The notes beneath the pieces were generated by a model, which ran no database searches, was not told where the DNA came from, and saw only the letters and a program-made list of their open reading frames with translations. DNA of 54,013 nucleotides, from the NCBI RefSeq assembly GCF_000526915.1, contig NZ_JAGZ01000019.1, positions 1 through 54,013 on the forward strand. The letters are read 5' to 3'. This document shows, in pieces, positions 1 through 9,766 of the stretch (the first letter of the stretch is position 1; every line of letters starts with the position of its first letter). Source of the stretch: Mycobacterium genavense ATCC 51234. Lineage in GTDB: Bacteria; Actinomycetota; Actinomycetes; Mycobacteriales; Mycobacteriaceae. The position numbers and the translations under genes are program-made.

Positions 1-12
1 CGGTCACCACGC

Positions 13-1471
13 TTAGAAGGGTGGGGGTTCGTCGTCGGGTGGGTGGCTCGGTGTGGTGAGTTGTGTTGGGGGTGGGCTGGTTGGTGTGGTTGGTGTGCTT
101 GGCGTGTTGCGTGGTTTCGGCGTCGTTCGGCGGCGATGTAGTCCGATGTAGTCGTAGCGGCGTCGGGTGCGGGTGCGGCGGCGTCGGGGCATCATGGCGG
201 TGCGGTCGGTGCAGGGGTGGGGCGGGTCTGGTGTGGTGATTTCACCGGTGGGGGCGCATAGGGCTGGGAATAGTAGGGCGGCGCCGGGGGCGGTGATGTG
301 GGTGCGCCCGGCCGGGGAGGTCCAGATGATGGTGCCGTCGGGTAGTTGTCGGTCGTGCCATCCCCAGAAGGTTTTGATCAGGTGGTGCAGTCGGCATAGG
401 CATTTGATGTTCGCCGCGCAGGTGGGGCCGCCGTGGGCGTAGGGGATGGTGTGGTCGAGGTCGGTGTCGATGGCGGGGCGGTCGCAGCCGGGGAATCGGC
501 AGGTCAGGTCGCGGCAGCGGACGAAGTCGGCCAGCGCGGGTGTGGGGGTGTAGTGGGGTTCGGCTGGTGCGTTGCCGGGGTGGACCAGTGGTCGCAGGGT
601 GGCCTGTGCGGCCAGTTGGGCGATCAGTTCGGCGGGGATGAGTACGTCGGTGCCGATCAGTGCGCCGGGTGCGGGGGCGCTGCCATCGAGGGTGGATTGG
701 GTGGCCACGACGTGGATGAGTACCGGGCTGGGTGCTGTGGTGGTGGCGGCGGGGCAGGTGGGTTGTCCGCAGCGACACAGCAGCCGGTCGGCGTCGGTGG
801 CCAGTGCGGCCATCGCGTCGGCGCGGCGCTGGGCCAGCGTGCGCGGATCGGCCGGACACACCGACTGGGCTAGGGCGGTTAGGCGGGCGTCGACGAGGTG
901 GGTGTTAGGGCTTTGTAGGCGGCCGAAGATCTCGCTGAGCCCGTTGCCGCTGTCGTGGAAGGACACCTCGCGGTCGGCCTGCTGTTGTCGGGTGCGCCGG
1001 AGCGCGTCACGGTCAGTGGTCGCGACGACGCGATCGACCGCCGCACCCAGTTGGGCGCGGGTCATCGAGGGCCAGTGACGCACCTTGGCCGCCAGGTGGG
1101 CGTCGACGGTGGCCATGGCCTCGGGGTCGGTGATCAAGTCGGTGCGGTACACGATCGTCTGAAACGTCGCCTAACTGATGTCGCCGGCCAGCAACAGCGC
1201 ACCGATGCGTGGCAGCCGCATGCGCAGCGCGCGGGCATAGTTCAGATAACTCGACGCCAACCCCTGGCTGATATCCAGGGCGGCGGCGATCTCGGCGGAG
1301 ATGGCCGCCCAGGTATCGGCCACCCAGGACTCTCGTTCCCCCCACTGGCGCAGCCGCAGCACGTCGAGCTCACCGATCGCCGTCAACCGCGCCCCGGCCG
1401 CCCGGTTCTCCGCCAGCGCCGCCGCCCACATCCGCTCCACCACCGCCGCATCGGCATCCCCCGTCGAACAC
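13..1471 (-). pseudogene. 13E12-repeat family HNH endonuclease-like protein (DUF222), disrupted
   Basis: DUF222-type N-terminal half (positions 1443-1171) followed by a C-terminal HNH nuclease domain. The HNH part shows a CRFPGCDRP zinc-knuckle motif, then DLDHTIPYAHGG and CRLHHLIKT. The two halves are in one frame, separated by a TAG at about 1168-1170 where DIS-stop-ATFQTIVYR suggests a Tyr codon became TAG. The probable start is the GTG at 1471, which would read MFDGDADAVVERM if one G of a five-G run near 1457-1462 were absent, so a second lesion (+1) is likely. The tail after the HNH domain is Arg- and Pro/Thr-rich. The family is multicopy in mycobacteria and DNA-damage inducible; its biochemical role is not established. 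The gene looks inactive here. Confidence 0.85.
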
Positions 1472-1484
1472 GTGTTCGATTATA
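1464..1484 (-). promoter_or_regulatory. LexA (SOS) box overlapping a -10 element of the 13E12 gene
   Basis: Positions 1464-1479 form the perfect palindrome TCGAACACGTGTTCGA, which fits the actinobacterial LexA consensus TCGAAC-N4-GTTCGA exactly. On the minus strand a TATAAT sits at 1484-1479, partly inside the box. Transcription from it would begin near 1472, at or next to the GTG at 1471, so the message would be leaderless. LexA bound here would cover the -10 and the start site. 13E12 genes in M. tuberculosis are known SOS-regulon members, so site and target agree. Confidence 0.85.
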
Positions 1485-1507
1485 GTGAAGGGCCCCGACA
1501 AGTTCCC

Positions 1508-3005
1508 TCAGCCGCCGCGGGCCGCGATCATGGCCGATCGATTGACCTTGGTCGCGGCGGTGCGGGGGATGGCGTCGACGAACTCGACCGTCTTGGGCGC
1601 CTTATAAGGGCGAGTCGGCTCTTGGCGTACTCGATCACCTGGGCCTCGTCCAACTCGGCGCCGTCGGCGCGCTGCACCACCGCGTGCACTCGGCGCCCCC
1701 AGCGCTCGTCGCTGAGTCCGATGACGACGACGTTGGCGATGCCGGGGTGGCCCGACAGCGCCGATTCGACTTCGGCGGGAAAGACATTGGCGCCGCCGCT
1801 GACGATCATGTCGACGCGGCGGTCGACGATGTAGAGGAAACCGTCCTCGTCCAGGTGGCCGATGTCACCCGCGGAACGGAATCCGTCGTCGGTCGACGGC
1901 AACGGCGGCGCTCCACGCAGATAGCGGTAGCCCGCACTCATCACCGAGCGCAGATAGACGTCTCCGTCTTCGCCCGGACCCAGCGGGTTCTTGTCGGCGT
2001 CCAAGATGCGAATCTCGGTGTCGCGGAAGCCGCGGCCGACATTGCCGGGATGAGCCAGCCACTCGTCGCCGCGCAGTGCGGTGAGGCCGAGATTCTCGGT
2101 CATGCCGTAGGCCGTCACGATCTGCTCCGGGCTGAGCAGTTTGAACCAGGTGTGCAGCAGCGACGGCGGCATCACCGCGGCTCCTGCAGGATGAACACGA
2201 TGTTGGACAGGTCGCGCTCTCGGATGTCGGGCAGGGCCGCGATGCGTGCCAGCATCGTCGGCGTGGCCGTGAAGTTCGTGATCCGGTAACGCTCGACGGC
2301 ATCGACAAACACTGCCGCATCGAACTTTTCGAGAATCACCAGATGGTCGCCGCTGAGCAGCATCAAAAAAGTCGCGAAGCCGTTGGTGTGATACATCGGC
2401 GCGGGCACCAGGATGGTCTGCAGCTTGGCCACCGGTGTCCAGTTCGCCAGGAACGGTTCGCCCTGCTGCGGGATCCACAGCGACGGCGCCAGGTTGAGAA
2501 TCACTTTGGGCACGCCGGTGGAGCCGCTGCTGCAGATGCCGTTGGCGGTGGGGGACACGGCTTCGGGTAGCGGGTCCGGGGATTCGCCGGCCGCCAGCGC
2601 GTCCAGCTCCCACCGGGTGTCCTCGTCGACGACCACCGCCGGGTTGATCACCGCGCGCACCCGGTCACGCTCCCATTCGGGCAGATCCCAGTGCATCGGA
2701 ATCGGTACGGCATCGATCTTCCAGCACCCCAGCGCGGCCAGCACCAGATGCTGTGAGTTCGGGATGGCAAGAGCGACAAACGAACCCGCTTCGGCGCCGC
2801 TAGCGGCCAGCGCCCGTCCCCACTGGTTGACGCTTATGTCGAGCTCGGCGAAGCTCATGGTCTGCGCGGTGCCGTCCAGCGCGACGATCGTCACCGCCGG
2901 CTGGTCGGCCAGTTCCTCGGCGAGCTCGGCGAGTTTGGTGCCGAACGGGATCCCGTCTGCGAATGGGTTCGGGGTCACCTCGGTCGCGGCGGACTCTGCG
3001 CTCAT
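1508..3005 (-). pseudogene. AMP-dependent acyl-CoA synthetase (FadD family), two frameshifts
   Basis: The start ATG at 3005 gives MSAESAATEV, and the domain order is that of an ANL-superfamily ligase. Visible are the P-loop-like CSSGSTGVPKVI, the YGMTEN motif, the FRSAGDIGHLDEDG hinge region with DRRVDMI, and a distal TKVNRSAM that carries the usual C-terminal lysine. Reading is broken twice. A G is missing near 2180 (FILQ then GAAVMPP), and a C is missing in a C-run near 1590-1600 (SRLAPYKAPK). With both restored the protein is about 499 aa, normal for the family. It is the last gene of a minus-strand run with the FadE genes, so it probably activated the acid that those dehydrogenases oxidised. 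The substrate cannot be told. Confidence 0.85.
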
Positions 3006-3045
3006 CGGCGCACATCGCTGCGCTCTGCATGGTCGCCGGCGCGGC

Positions 3046-3981
3046 TCACGCCGATACCGGCTCGCTGAACAGCGTCTCCAGGGACCCATCGCGGACATTG
3101 GAGATCAGGCGCAGCCCGAGCGCCTCGGTGCCCAGCGGCAGCCGGATCAGCGGTTGGGTATGGCGGTCGAGCACACTGACGTCGGACTCGTCGCAAAAGC
3201 CCAGGGCGCCCAGCAATTGGTGGGAGGTGCGCAGCACCTGCCGTGCGGTGTCGGTCGCCTTGAACCGCAGCACCAGCGCGTCGGCGGAATGCACCTGCAT
3301 CGCCAGCGATTCGGGTCGGCAGATGGTGAACTTGGCCACCTCGTACAGTCCGCGCACCGCGACCGAGGCATCCGCGGCGGCGAACCGGACGGCCTGGAAG
3401 TCCGCCAACGGCTTGCCGAACTGAATGCGGGCCTGCACATGGTCGGTGACGATCCGCAGCGAACGCTGCATCGCTCCCAGAATCCGCCATGATCCGAGCA
3501 CGAGATGAAGATTAACGTCGGCGGCCGGCACTGTCCCGTCGGGTGTGACCAAAGAGGCCGGCACCAGGAATGGGCCCAGCTTGGCGTTGGTCCGCGACCC
3601 CATCCGCAGCTGGTAGCGGTTGCCATCCAAATCGGCGGCGATCCAGTCGCCCGGCAGGTCGCCGTGGTCGATGCGTACCGCCTCGGGATTGACCAGCGCC
3701 AGCCGGGCACCGTCGATCGCCAGCAGCTCCTCGACGAGTAGATAGGGCAGCGCGTGCGCACCGGCCGTCTGGCACAGCACCGCCGCGGCCAGCAGGTCGT
3801 CCGGACCGGACCGGACATCGAGGTCGAACGCGCCGAGCTCGCCGAGCGCCGTGCGCGCCGCGTCCCGAACGCTGTCGTCTCGCTCGGCCCGCAGTGCGGC
3901 TTGTGGACCACCCAGCCGATCGAACCGTTTGGCGGCGACGGCCGCGAAGTCGCTAATATCTTGTGGCAGTGTGGTTTTCAC
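3046..3981 (-). CDS. Acyl-CoA dehydrogenase family protein (FadE), short form
   Basis: Open reading frame of 311 aa starting with GTG (VKTTLPQDIS), overlapping the upstream dehydrogenase stop by the GTGA tetranucleotide, so the two are translationally coupled. It carries the C-terminal acyl-CoA dehydrogenase helical domain: IQFGKPLADFQAVRFAAAD around residues 210-235 and HQLLGALGFCDESDV near 275. The N-terminal FAD domain is abbreviated, as in the smaller subunit of mycobacterial alpha2-beta2 FadE pairs, which act on sterol side-chain CoA esters. Partner and substrate are inferred from neighbours only. This is the only one of the four FadE genes here without a visible lesion, but its probable partners are broken, so the enzyme may be orphaned. 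Confidence 0.8.
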   Translation of the reverse strand: MKTTLPQDISDFAAVAAKRFDRLGGPQAALRAERDDSVRDAARTALGELGAFDLDVRSGPDDLLAAAVLCQTAGAHALPYLLVEELLAIDGARLALVNPEAVRIDHGDLPGDWIAADLDGNRYQLRMGSRTNAKLGPFLVPASLVTPDGTVPAADVNLHLVLGSWRILGAMQRSLRIVTDHVQARIQFGKPLADFQAVRFAAADASVAVRGLYEVAKFTICRPESLAMQVHSADALVLRFKATDTARQVLRTSHQLLGALGFCDESDVSVLDRHTQPLIRLPLGTEALGLRLISNVRDGSLETLFSEPVSA

Positions 3982-5135
3982 CGGTGTTCTCCCAGGGCGT
4001 CGCGGGCGACCAGCATGCGCTGCACCTCGATGGTGCCCGACGCCACGATGGCCGCTTGTGCGTAGCGCCAATGGTCTTCGCTCGCCCCGTGCAGTGCCGA
4101 CGATGTGCCGCTGTCCAGCGCCGTTGGTCCGAGCACGTCGAACAGCAGCTCGGCGACCTGTTAGTCGCAGGTGGTGGTGGCGATGCGGGCGGCGCTGGCC
4201 GCCGCCCCGGCCGACGGATCGTCCTGCAGCGACACCGCGCGGTAGGCCAGCAGCCGGGCCACCCGCAGGTCGACAAGCGCCCGGACCCACCGGGCCCGCA
4301 GCGATTCGGGCAGTCGGTCCCATTCCTCGCCGAGCTCGCTTTGCATGCGATGCAGCAGGGACTCGCAGCGCGCGTAGCGTGCGATGCCGACCCGCTCGAA
4401 CGCGAGCGCCTCGCGCATCACCCGCCAGCCGTCACCGACCTCGCCGAGCACGTCACCGGGGAACGCCGGCACGTCGTCGAGGAACATCTCGTTGAGGTGA
4501 TGCGGCCCCAGCATCGACGGGATGAGCCGCACCGTGAAACCGGGCCGATCCATCGGGATCAGAAAAAGGGTGAGCCGCTTATGTTTTGGCGCATCGGGGT
4601 CGGTGCACGTCGCCAGTACGCACCACGACGCCATCTGGGCATACGACGTCCACACCTTTTGGCCGGTGATGCGCCAGCCGTCGCCGTCGGGCACGGCGCG
4701 GGTACGCAGCGAGACGAGGTCGGTTCCGGCCTCCGGCTCGGAAAAGCCTTGGCACCAAATCACATCGCCGGAGGCGATGGCGGCCAGGTGCTGGGCCTTC
4801 TGCTCTTCGGTGCCGTAGCGCATCAATGCCGGGCCGACCCAGTTGATCCCCATGTACTGCGGCCCGCGCGGCTCGTGCTGGGCCCACATCTCCTCGCGCA
4901 GCGCGGTGTTGGCAGACCGGATCGAACCACCGTCGCCGCCATGCTCTTTCGGCCACGCCAGCGCCAGCAGTCCCTCGACGGCCAGCAGTTTGCAGAACGT
5001 CTCGGTGGTGGCGTGGTCTTGCGGATCCTCCGTGCACGCCCCCAGGAAATCCGGCGGCACGTGGTGAGCGATCAACTCCCGCAGGCGGTGTCGCAGTTCG
5101 ACGGCGTCGTCGCCGAGGTCGTAATCCATCGTCAT
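3978..5135 (-). pseudogene. Acyl-CoA dehydrogenase (FadE), in-frame stop near the C terminus
   Basis: Starts at ATG 5135 (MTMDYDLGDD), overlapping the preceding gene stop as ATGA. It has the FAD-dependent dehydrogenase signature WCQGFSEPEAGTDLVSLRT, followed by WRITGQKVWTSYAQ, and a C-terminal SGTIEVQRMLVARDALG that is typical of the family. A TAA at about 4161-4163 interrupts the frame after IATTTCD, and the same frame continues with QVAELLFDVLGP, so a CAA-to-TAA change is the simplest explanation. The missing end is about 60 residues of the last helices, which contribute to tetramer and FAD contacts. Repaired length is about 385 aa, normal for the family. Confidence 0.85.
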
Positions 5136-6241
5136 CCCTTCGGCAGCCCGAGCAGTCGCTCGGCGATGATGTTGCGCTGCACCTCCGACGTTCCGCCGTA
5201 GATGGTGGCCGCGAGCGCGTCCTGGCGTTCGAACAGCAGGTCCGGGTCGCCGGCCGATCCGGGTCCTTGGGCCGTGGCCGCAAGTTACCAAACCCGTTGC
5301 AAGGTAACCGATCCGAGCAGCTTCATGATGTCGGCCTCCGGGCTGTTCCGGCCGGCGAGTTCGTTGCCCAACGCGCGGTACCCGGTGGCCCGCAGCGCTT
5401 CGGCGTCGGCGAGCAGCGACCCGAGTTCGGCGTAGAGGTCGGAGTCTTCGGCGCCCGCAGTGCGCACCGCATCGAGTCCGCGCTTGATCTCGACCCAGTT
5501 CATGATCCAGATCATCTGGCGTTCGTGGTGCAGCGACGACAGCGCGACGTTCCAGCCGCCGTTGACCGGGCCCAGCAGGTTTTCCGCGGGGATCTCGACG
5601 TCGTCGAGGAAGACCTCGCAGAACGTCTCGTCGGAGATCGAGGCCATCCAAATGGGTTCGATGCACACGCCGGGGGAGTGCAGGTCGAGGATCAGACACG
5701 AGATACCACGGTGTTTCGGCGCGTCCGGATCGGTACGGGCATACAGCGTGCACCACCGCGATTCGGTGCGCCTGCGTCGTCCAGATCATGGACCGTTGAC
5801 CCGGAAGACGTCGCCGTCCCGCTCGGCGCGCGTGCGCAGGCTCGCGAAATCCGATCCGGCTTCCGGCTCGGACATGCCCAGCGCCCACCATTCGTCGCCG
5901 CGCAGCAGCGGCACCAAGAACCGCTCGATCTGGGCGGGCGTGCCGAACTGGCGAATGCCAGGAGCCGCGACGCCGGGCCCTTGAATGCTGGGCAGCTTGG
6001 GTGCCGAGCGCAGCGCGCCCTCGATCCGGATCTCCATCGCGTCGCGCAGGCCCAGCGATCGGCCGCCGTGCTCGCGCGGCCAGGTCGGCTGCAGCTACCC
6101 ACCCTCGAAGGCTGCGCGTTGATAATCGCGGCGCAGCGGGATATCCCAGCGGTACCGGCGGTAGTTCTCGTAATAGTCCTTCGGCAGAAACGCGACCAGC
6201 CACTCGACGAACTCGGCGACCACCTCGGATTTGGTTGTCAT
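5132..6241 (-). pseudogene. Acyl-CoA dehydrogenase (FadE), multiply disrupted
   Basis: Begins at ATG 6241 (MTTKSEVVAEFVEWL). The sequence can be followed to the family C-terminal motif GGTSEVQRNIIAERLLG. There are at least four lesions. A TAG at about 6095 stands where FEGG-stop-LQPTWPREHGG points to a Trp codon. A base is lost near 5796 (FRVNG then a TGA) and one gained near 5770 (TQAHR); these restore the frame but leave the stop between them. A TAA at about 5285 follows LQRVW. The conserved MSEPEAGSDFASLRTRA and PGVCIEPIWMASI-type segments survive. It overlaps both neighbours by ATGA, as expected for one operon of dehydrogenases. Confidence 0.85.
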
Positions 6242-7305
6242 GCCGCGCCTGCGGCGACAAAGCGGCGGCCCACCTGTTGATAGAGCGCGCGACTGTCGCC
6301 CAACAGTGCGGCGCCCTGCCAGGCGTGCCGGACGTAGAGGTGTGCGTCGTGCTCCCAGGTCTGCCCGAGCGCACCATTCACCTGGACGGCGGTGCCCGCA
6401 CAGTTGGCCGCGGCGTCGCTGGCCGCCGCCTTCGCCAGTGCCCCGGCGGTCCAAGCGTCCGCGGGTGCAATGTCCGGATCGGCCAGCCGGGCCGCGGCCG
6501 CGTAGGTGAGGCTGCGGGCGCGCTCGACGGCAACTTAGTTGTCGGCCAGCGCGTGCTTGATTCCCTGGAATGCCCCGATCGGTGAGCCGAATTGACGGCG
6601 TGACTTGGCGTGCTCGACGGAGAGGTGCAGGGCGGCGCCGGCCACGCCGACCAAATCGGCGGGGACGGCCACCATCGGTGCGGTCAGCGCCGACTCCAGG
6701 TCGACGGGAGTGGACGCCACCGGTTCGGCGTCGATCTCGACGTCGGCGACCGGGTGCGCGGGATCGGTGGACTCGCCCGCGGTGATCGTCACGCCGTCGC
6801 CGATGCGCACCACCACGGCGACATGGCCGTCGATGGATTTGGCCAGCGCGACGATCAGCTCTGCCCGAGATGCGTTGGGAACAGCGACCGCTGGGCCGCG
6901 CACCCGGCCGTCGCGCAACGTCATCGGTGGCTCGGGTAGCCGAGATCCCTTGGCGTGCACCGCCAGGGTGGCAACCACCCCGCCGGCGATATCGGTGAGC
7001 ACCTTGTCCAGACCACAGGAGCGCCCGACGCCCGCGGCCAGGCCGACGCTGCTGAGCAACGGAATTGGCGCCAGCGCGGCACCGCACTCCTCGAGAACCA
7101 CTGTCTGCTCGACGGGTCCGTAATCGCCGCCGGTGGGTACGGCGAGTTCGGTCCAACCGAGATCGACTACCGTCTTCCACAGAGCGCGCCAGCGCTCCGG
7201 GTCCGTCAGGGCCTGCCGGGCGGCATCGGGAGGACATTCGGTAAGCAAGATGTCGCGCACGGTGTCGCGCAGCGACAGCTGATCCGAAGTCAGTCCGACA
7301 ACCAT
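6238..7305 (-). pseudogene. Acyl-CoA dehydrogenase (FadE), in-frame stop
   Basis: Start ATG 7305 (MVVGLTSDQLSLRDTVRD), first gene of the minus-strand dehydrogenase run. The N-terminal part has DLGWTELAVPTGGDYG, and the C-terminal half has SRRQFGSPIGAFQGIKHALAD, a well conserved FadE motif. Directly after ALADN a TAA at 6535-6537 breaks the frame. The same frame resumes as VAVERARSLTYAAAARLAD and runs to the normal end at 6238, so Tyr TAC to TAA is likely. The repaired protein is about 355 aa and resembles the small-subunit type of FadE. The upstream region is shared divergently with the LLM oxidoreductase at 7375. Confidence 0.85.
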
Positions 7306-7374
7306 AAGACCCCTAACATAATAAAGATAGTAAACTAGCCGCGCTTTTGTAATCGGCACGAGCATAGGTGGCGC
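7306..7374. promoter_or_regulatory. Divergent promoter region with AT-rich candidate operator
   Basis: A 69-bp spacer between the FadE run (minus) and the LLM gene (plus), much more AT-rich than its surroundings. On the minus strand 7338-7321 reads CTAGTTTACTATCTTTAT. A close relative, CTATTTTTACTATTTTAA, lies at 13846-13829 between the P450 and Rieske genes. Occurrence in two divergent promoters of the same catabolic cluster suggests an operator, possibly for the GntR regulator at 8933-9766. This is inference, since no binding data are available. Confidence 0.45.
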
Positions 7375-8244
7375 ATGGTCGAGTGGTATCTGTTCCTGCC
7401 GCAGGTGCGGCTGTCTGTGGGTGACATCACGGACCGGGCGCGGTCCGTCGAAGCCAGTGGCTTCGACGGAGTGGCGTTCATCGATCACCTCGAGGCTCCG
7501 GGGTTACCCGGCGAAAGCATTTGGGAGGCAATGGCCGTCGCCACCTGGGTGGCGGCCAAGACCGAGCGGCTGCGCATCGGTCATCTGGTGCTCTGCGACG
7601 CCTTCCGGCATCCCGCCGTGCTCGCCAAGCAGTCCGTCACCCTGTCTGACGCATCCGACGGCAGGTTCGATCTGGGCCTGGGTTCGGGATCCTGGCCCGC
7701 CGAGTTCACCAGATTCGATGTCGGTCAGCAGGATCCGGTGGCCCGTGTGCAACAGCTCGGCCGTCACCTGGCCCTGATCAAGCAGTACTGGGGCGACGGC
7801 AGCAACGACGACGGTGCGGTTCAGCTACCCAAGCGCAACCATCCGATACCGCTGGTTCTGGGTGGCAGCGGGTCACGCATGATGGAACTCGTTCGCAATC
7901 ACGCCGATTGGTGGAACCTGCAGGCCGACCATATCGACCGGTTGCCGAAGCTGGCCCCGTCGACGGGCAGCGCCCGGATCTCGGTCCAGCAGATGATCGG
8001 CTTCGCCCGCGCGGGCACCGACCCCGACACCGTGCGCGAGGTGAGCACCCGCCGCTTCGGCAACCTGGGGGCGGGCCTGGTGTGCGGTACTGCCGACGAG
8101 CTGACCCGGCACTTCGCGGGTCTGGCCGGCCAAGGGGTCGAGCGTTTCTACGTGTGGTTCGCCGACTTCGCGAAGCCGGAGTCGCTGCACGAGTTCGGGG
8201 AAACGGTGATCAAGCCTTTCCCTGGTGGCGGCGCGCTTCGTTAG
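7375..8244 (+). CDS. Luciferase-like monooxygenase family oxidoreductase (LLM), probably F420-dependent
   Basis: Intact 289-aa protein with the bacterial luciferase/F420 reductase TIM-barrel fold. It shows GFDGVAFIDHLEAPG near residue 32, TERLRIGHLVLCDAFRHPAVLAKQ near 65-90, the conserved SDGRFDLGLGSGSWPAEF near 100, and VLGGSGSRMMELVRNHADWWN near 160-180. In mycobacteria such proteins mostly use F420, sometimes FMN. Divergent from the FadE operon and converging on the SDR gene, with 35 bp of overlapping 3' ends. It probably carries out a redox step of the same catabolic pathway. The exact reaction is not readable. Confidence 0.8.
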   Translation: MVEWYLFLPQVRLSVGDITDRARSVEASGFDGVAFIDHLEAPGLPGESIWEAMAVATWVAAKTERLRIGHLVLCDAFRHPAVLAKQSVTLSDASDGRFDLGLGSGSWPAEFTRFDVGQQDPVARVQQLGRHLALIKQYWGDGSNDDGAVQLPKRNHPIPLVLGGSGSRMMELVRNHADWWNLQADHIDRLPKLAPSTGSARISVQQMIGFARAGTDPDTVREVSTRRFGNLGAGLVCGTADELTRHFAGLAGQGVERFYVWFADFAKPESLHEFGETVIKPFPGGGALR

Positions 8245-8926
8245 GGACCACCGGCGGTCGGGCATACGGGCCGCGCTGCGCCGCCGAGAGCCGGATCTCC
8301 GGCAGATCGACCGACGGGTCCACGGTGTCCAGCCAGGCGACGGCGTGGGCGACGTCGGAGATCTGAATCGCGTACATCTCGAAGGGAACGTCTTGCAGCA
8401 TCTCGGTTTCCACCGGGCCCGGCGTCACGATGTGCACGGTGATACCGTCGCGGTCGACTTCGAGCGCCAACGCCCGGGCGAACGCGTTCATGCCGGCCTT
8501 CGATGCGGAGTAGGCGGTCCGGGCCATCATCGGCTCGTGCGCGGCCGACGACGTGATGAACACGAACCGGGAGCCGGCGCGCATCCGCGGCAGCACCGCC
8601 GAGGTCACCACGAAGCAGGAATCCAGGTTGGCCGAGATGATGGTCCGCCACTGCTCGAAGGTCTGCTTGCGCGCATACGTTCCACCCAGCGTGCCCGCGG
8701 CACGAACCACCAGGTCGATCGTCGCCAAAGTGCTTATCGCAGCGGCGAATCCGTCCGGATCGGAGGCGTCGGCCACGATGTGACGGGCCCCGATCTCCTC
8801 GGCGGCCGCGCGCAACGGGTCTGCGCGCCGGGCCACCAGCACCACGTCGTAACCCAGTTCGGCTAGCTTGCGACCGTAGCCCTTACCTATCCCGCCGCTG
8901 CCGCCGGTGACCACCGCGGTTCGCAT
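8210..8926 (-). CDS. Short-chain dehydrogenase/reductase (SDR)
   Basis: Intact 238-aa classical SDR. The NAD(P)-binding motif TGGSGGIGKG is at residues 8-17. NLDS is at the NAG-equivalent position, FITSSAAHE carries the catalytic Ser, and YSASKAGMNAFARAL has the YxxxK pair. PGPVETEM is the usual post-catalytic loop. RAAG replaces the usual NNAG, a tolerated variant. It lies 6 bp downstream of the GntR regulator gene on the same strand, so the two are probably co-transcribed. A hydroxy/keto-acyl or steroid substrate is likely from context. Confidence 0.85.
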   Translation of the reverse strand: MRTAVVTGGSGGIGKGYGRKLAELGYDVVLVARRADPLRAAAEEIGARHIVADASDPDGFAAAISTLATIDLVVRAAGTLGGTYARKQTFEQWRTIISANLDSCFVVTSAVLPRMRAGSRFVFITSSAAHEPMMARTAYSASKAGMNAFARALALEVDRDGITVHIVTPGPVETEMLQDVPFEMYAIQISDVAHAVAWLDTVDPSVDLPEIRLSAAQRGPYARPPVVPNEARRHQGKA

Positions 8927-8932
8927 GGGGAC

Positions 8933-9766
8933 TTAAGACTGCCGGAGGCCCGGCGGGCGTGACCCCGAACGGGAAAGAGCTTGCGGCGAAAGCGCATAGA
9001 TCCGTTGCGTGGGCCGACCGGCCAGCACATAGGTCTGTGTATCGGCGAGGTGACGACCCGCGATGCGCCGCGCCCGGTCGACGTCGCCCTCCGCAATGGT
9101 CTCGGCCAGCTTGATGTGCGTGTTGAGCACCACCCGCCGCTGGGTCAGCGAGGGGTAGGTGCCGCGCGCCGCGCTCTCGTCGGCCCATTGCTTTTCGTGG
9201 CTGCTCCACAGCGTCTCCAGGCTGCCGACGACCGCGATGATGGTGTGATTCCCGCAGCCCTGCACGATGAGATCGTGGAACTGGCGCCCGATTTCGGTAA
9301 ACAGCCGCCCGTCGTCGAGGTGCTCGGCCATGGAATCGTTGACTCCCTTGAGCTCTGGCACCAGGGTGTCCGCCCGGTCCGGCCGCTGAGCGGCCAGCGC
9401 CGCGCAGGCGGGCTCGAGTTCCTGCAACGCCATGCCGAGGTCGGCGACCTGAACGGACTCGCTCTGCAGTAACAGCCCGAGCATGTAGGCCGCGCTGGTC
9501 TTGGCCGGCGCATGCACGACGGCGCCACCGCGGTTACCCCGCCGCACCGAGACCAGACCCTCGGTTTCCAGGATGCGAAGCGCTTCGCGCAGCGAGACCA
9601 GGCTGACGTTGAATTGTTCGACGAGTACTTCCTGACGCGGCAGGAGATCGCCGTCGGCGAGTTCGCCGTCGATGATTTGGCGGCGCAGCTCGTCGGCTAC
9701 GATTTCGGCGATCCTCGGCGCCGACAACCGGCGACGGGCATCGGGACCAATTCCCAGGGTGGTCAT
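8933..9766 (-). CDS. GntR-family (FadR/FCD subfamily) transcriptional regulator
   Basis: 277 aa from ATG 9766 (MTTLGIGPDARRR); an upstream in-frame start at 9808 would add 14 Cys/Arg-rich residues and is less likely. The N-terminal winged helix-turn-helix is visible as IVADELRRQIIDGELADGD, then NVSLVSLREALRILETEGLV. The C-terminal helical FCD domain carries acidic and His residues (FTEIGRQFHDLI, NTHIKLAETIAEGD, RRIAGRHLAD) that bind a metal and a carboxylate or acyl ligand. It probably represses this catabolic cluster and is relieved by a pathway acid or CoA ester. The gene is intact although many likely targets are broken. Confidence 0.85.
   Translation of the reverse strand: MTTLGIGPDARRRLSAPRIAEIVADELRRQIIDGELADGDLLPRQEVLVEQFNVSLVSLREALRILETEGLVSVRRGNRGGAVVHAPAKTSAAYMLGLLLQSESVQVADLGMALQELEPACAALAAQRPDRADTLVPELKGVNDSMAEHLDDGRLFTEIGRQFHDLIVQGCGNHTIIAVVGSLETLWSSHEKQWADESAARGTYPSLTQRRVVLNTHIKLAETIAEGDVDRARRIAGRHLADTQTYVLAGRPTQRIYALSPQALSRSGSRPPGLRQS

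Noticed and set aside
4161..6377. A 738-codon minus-strand open frame read as one large protein
   Set aside because: It joins out-of-frame shadow of one FadE gene with the true frame of the next; homology changes frame at the known overlaps.
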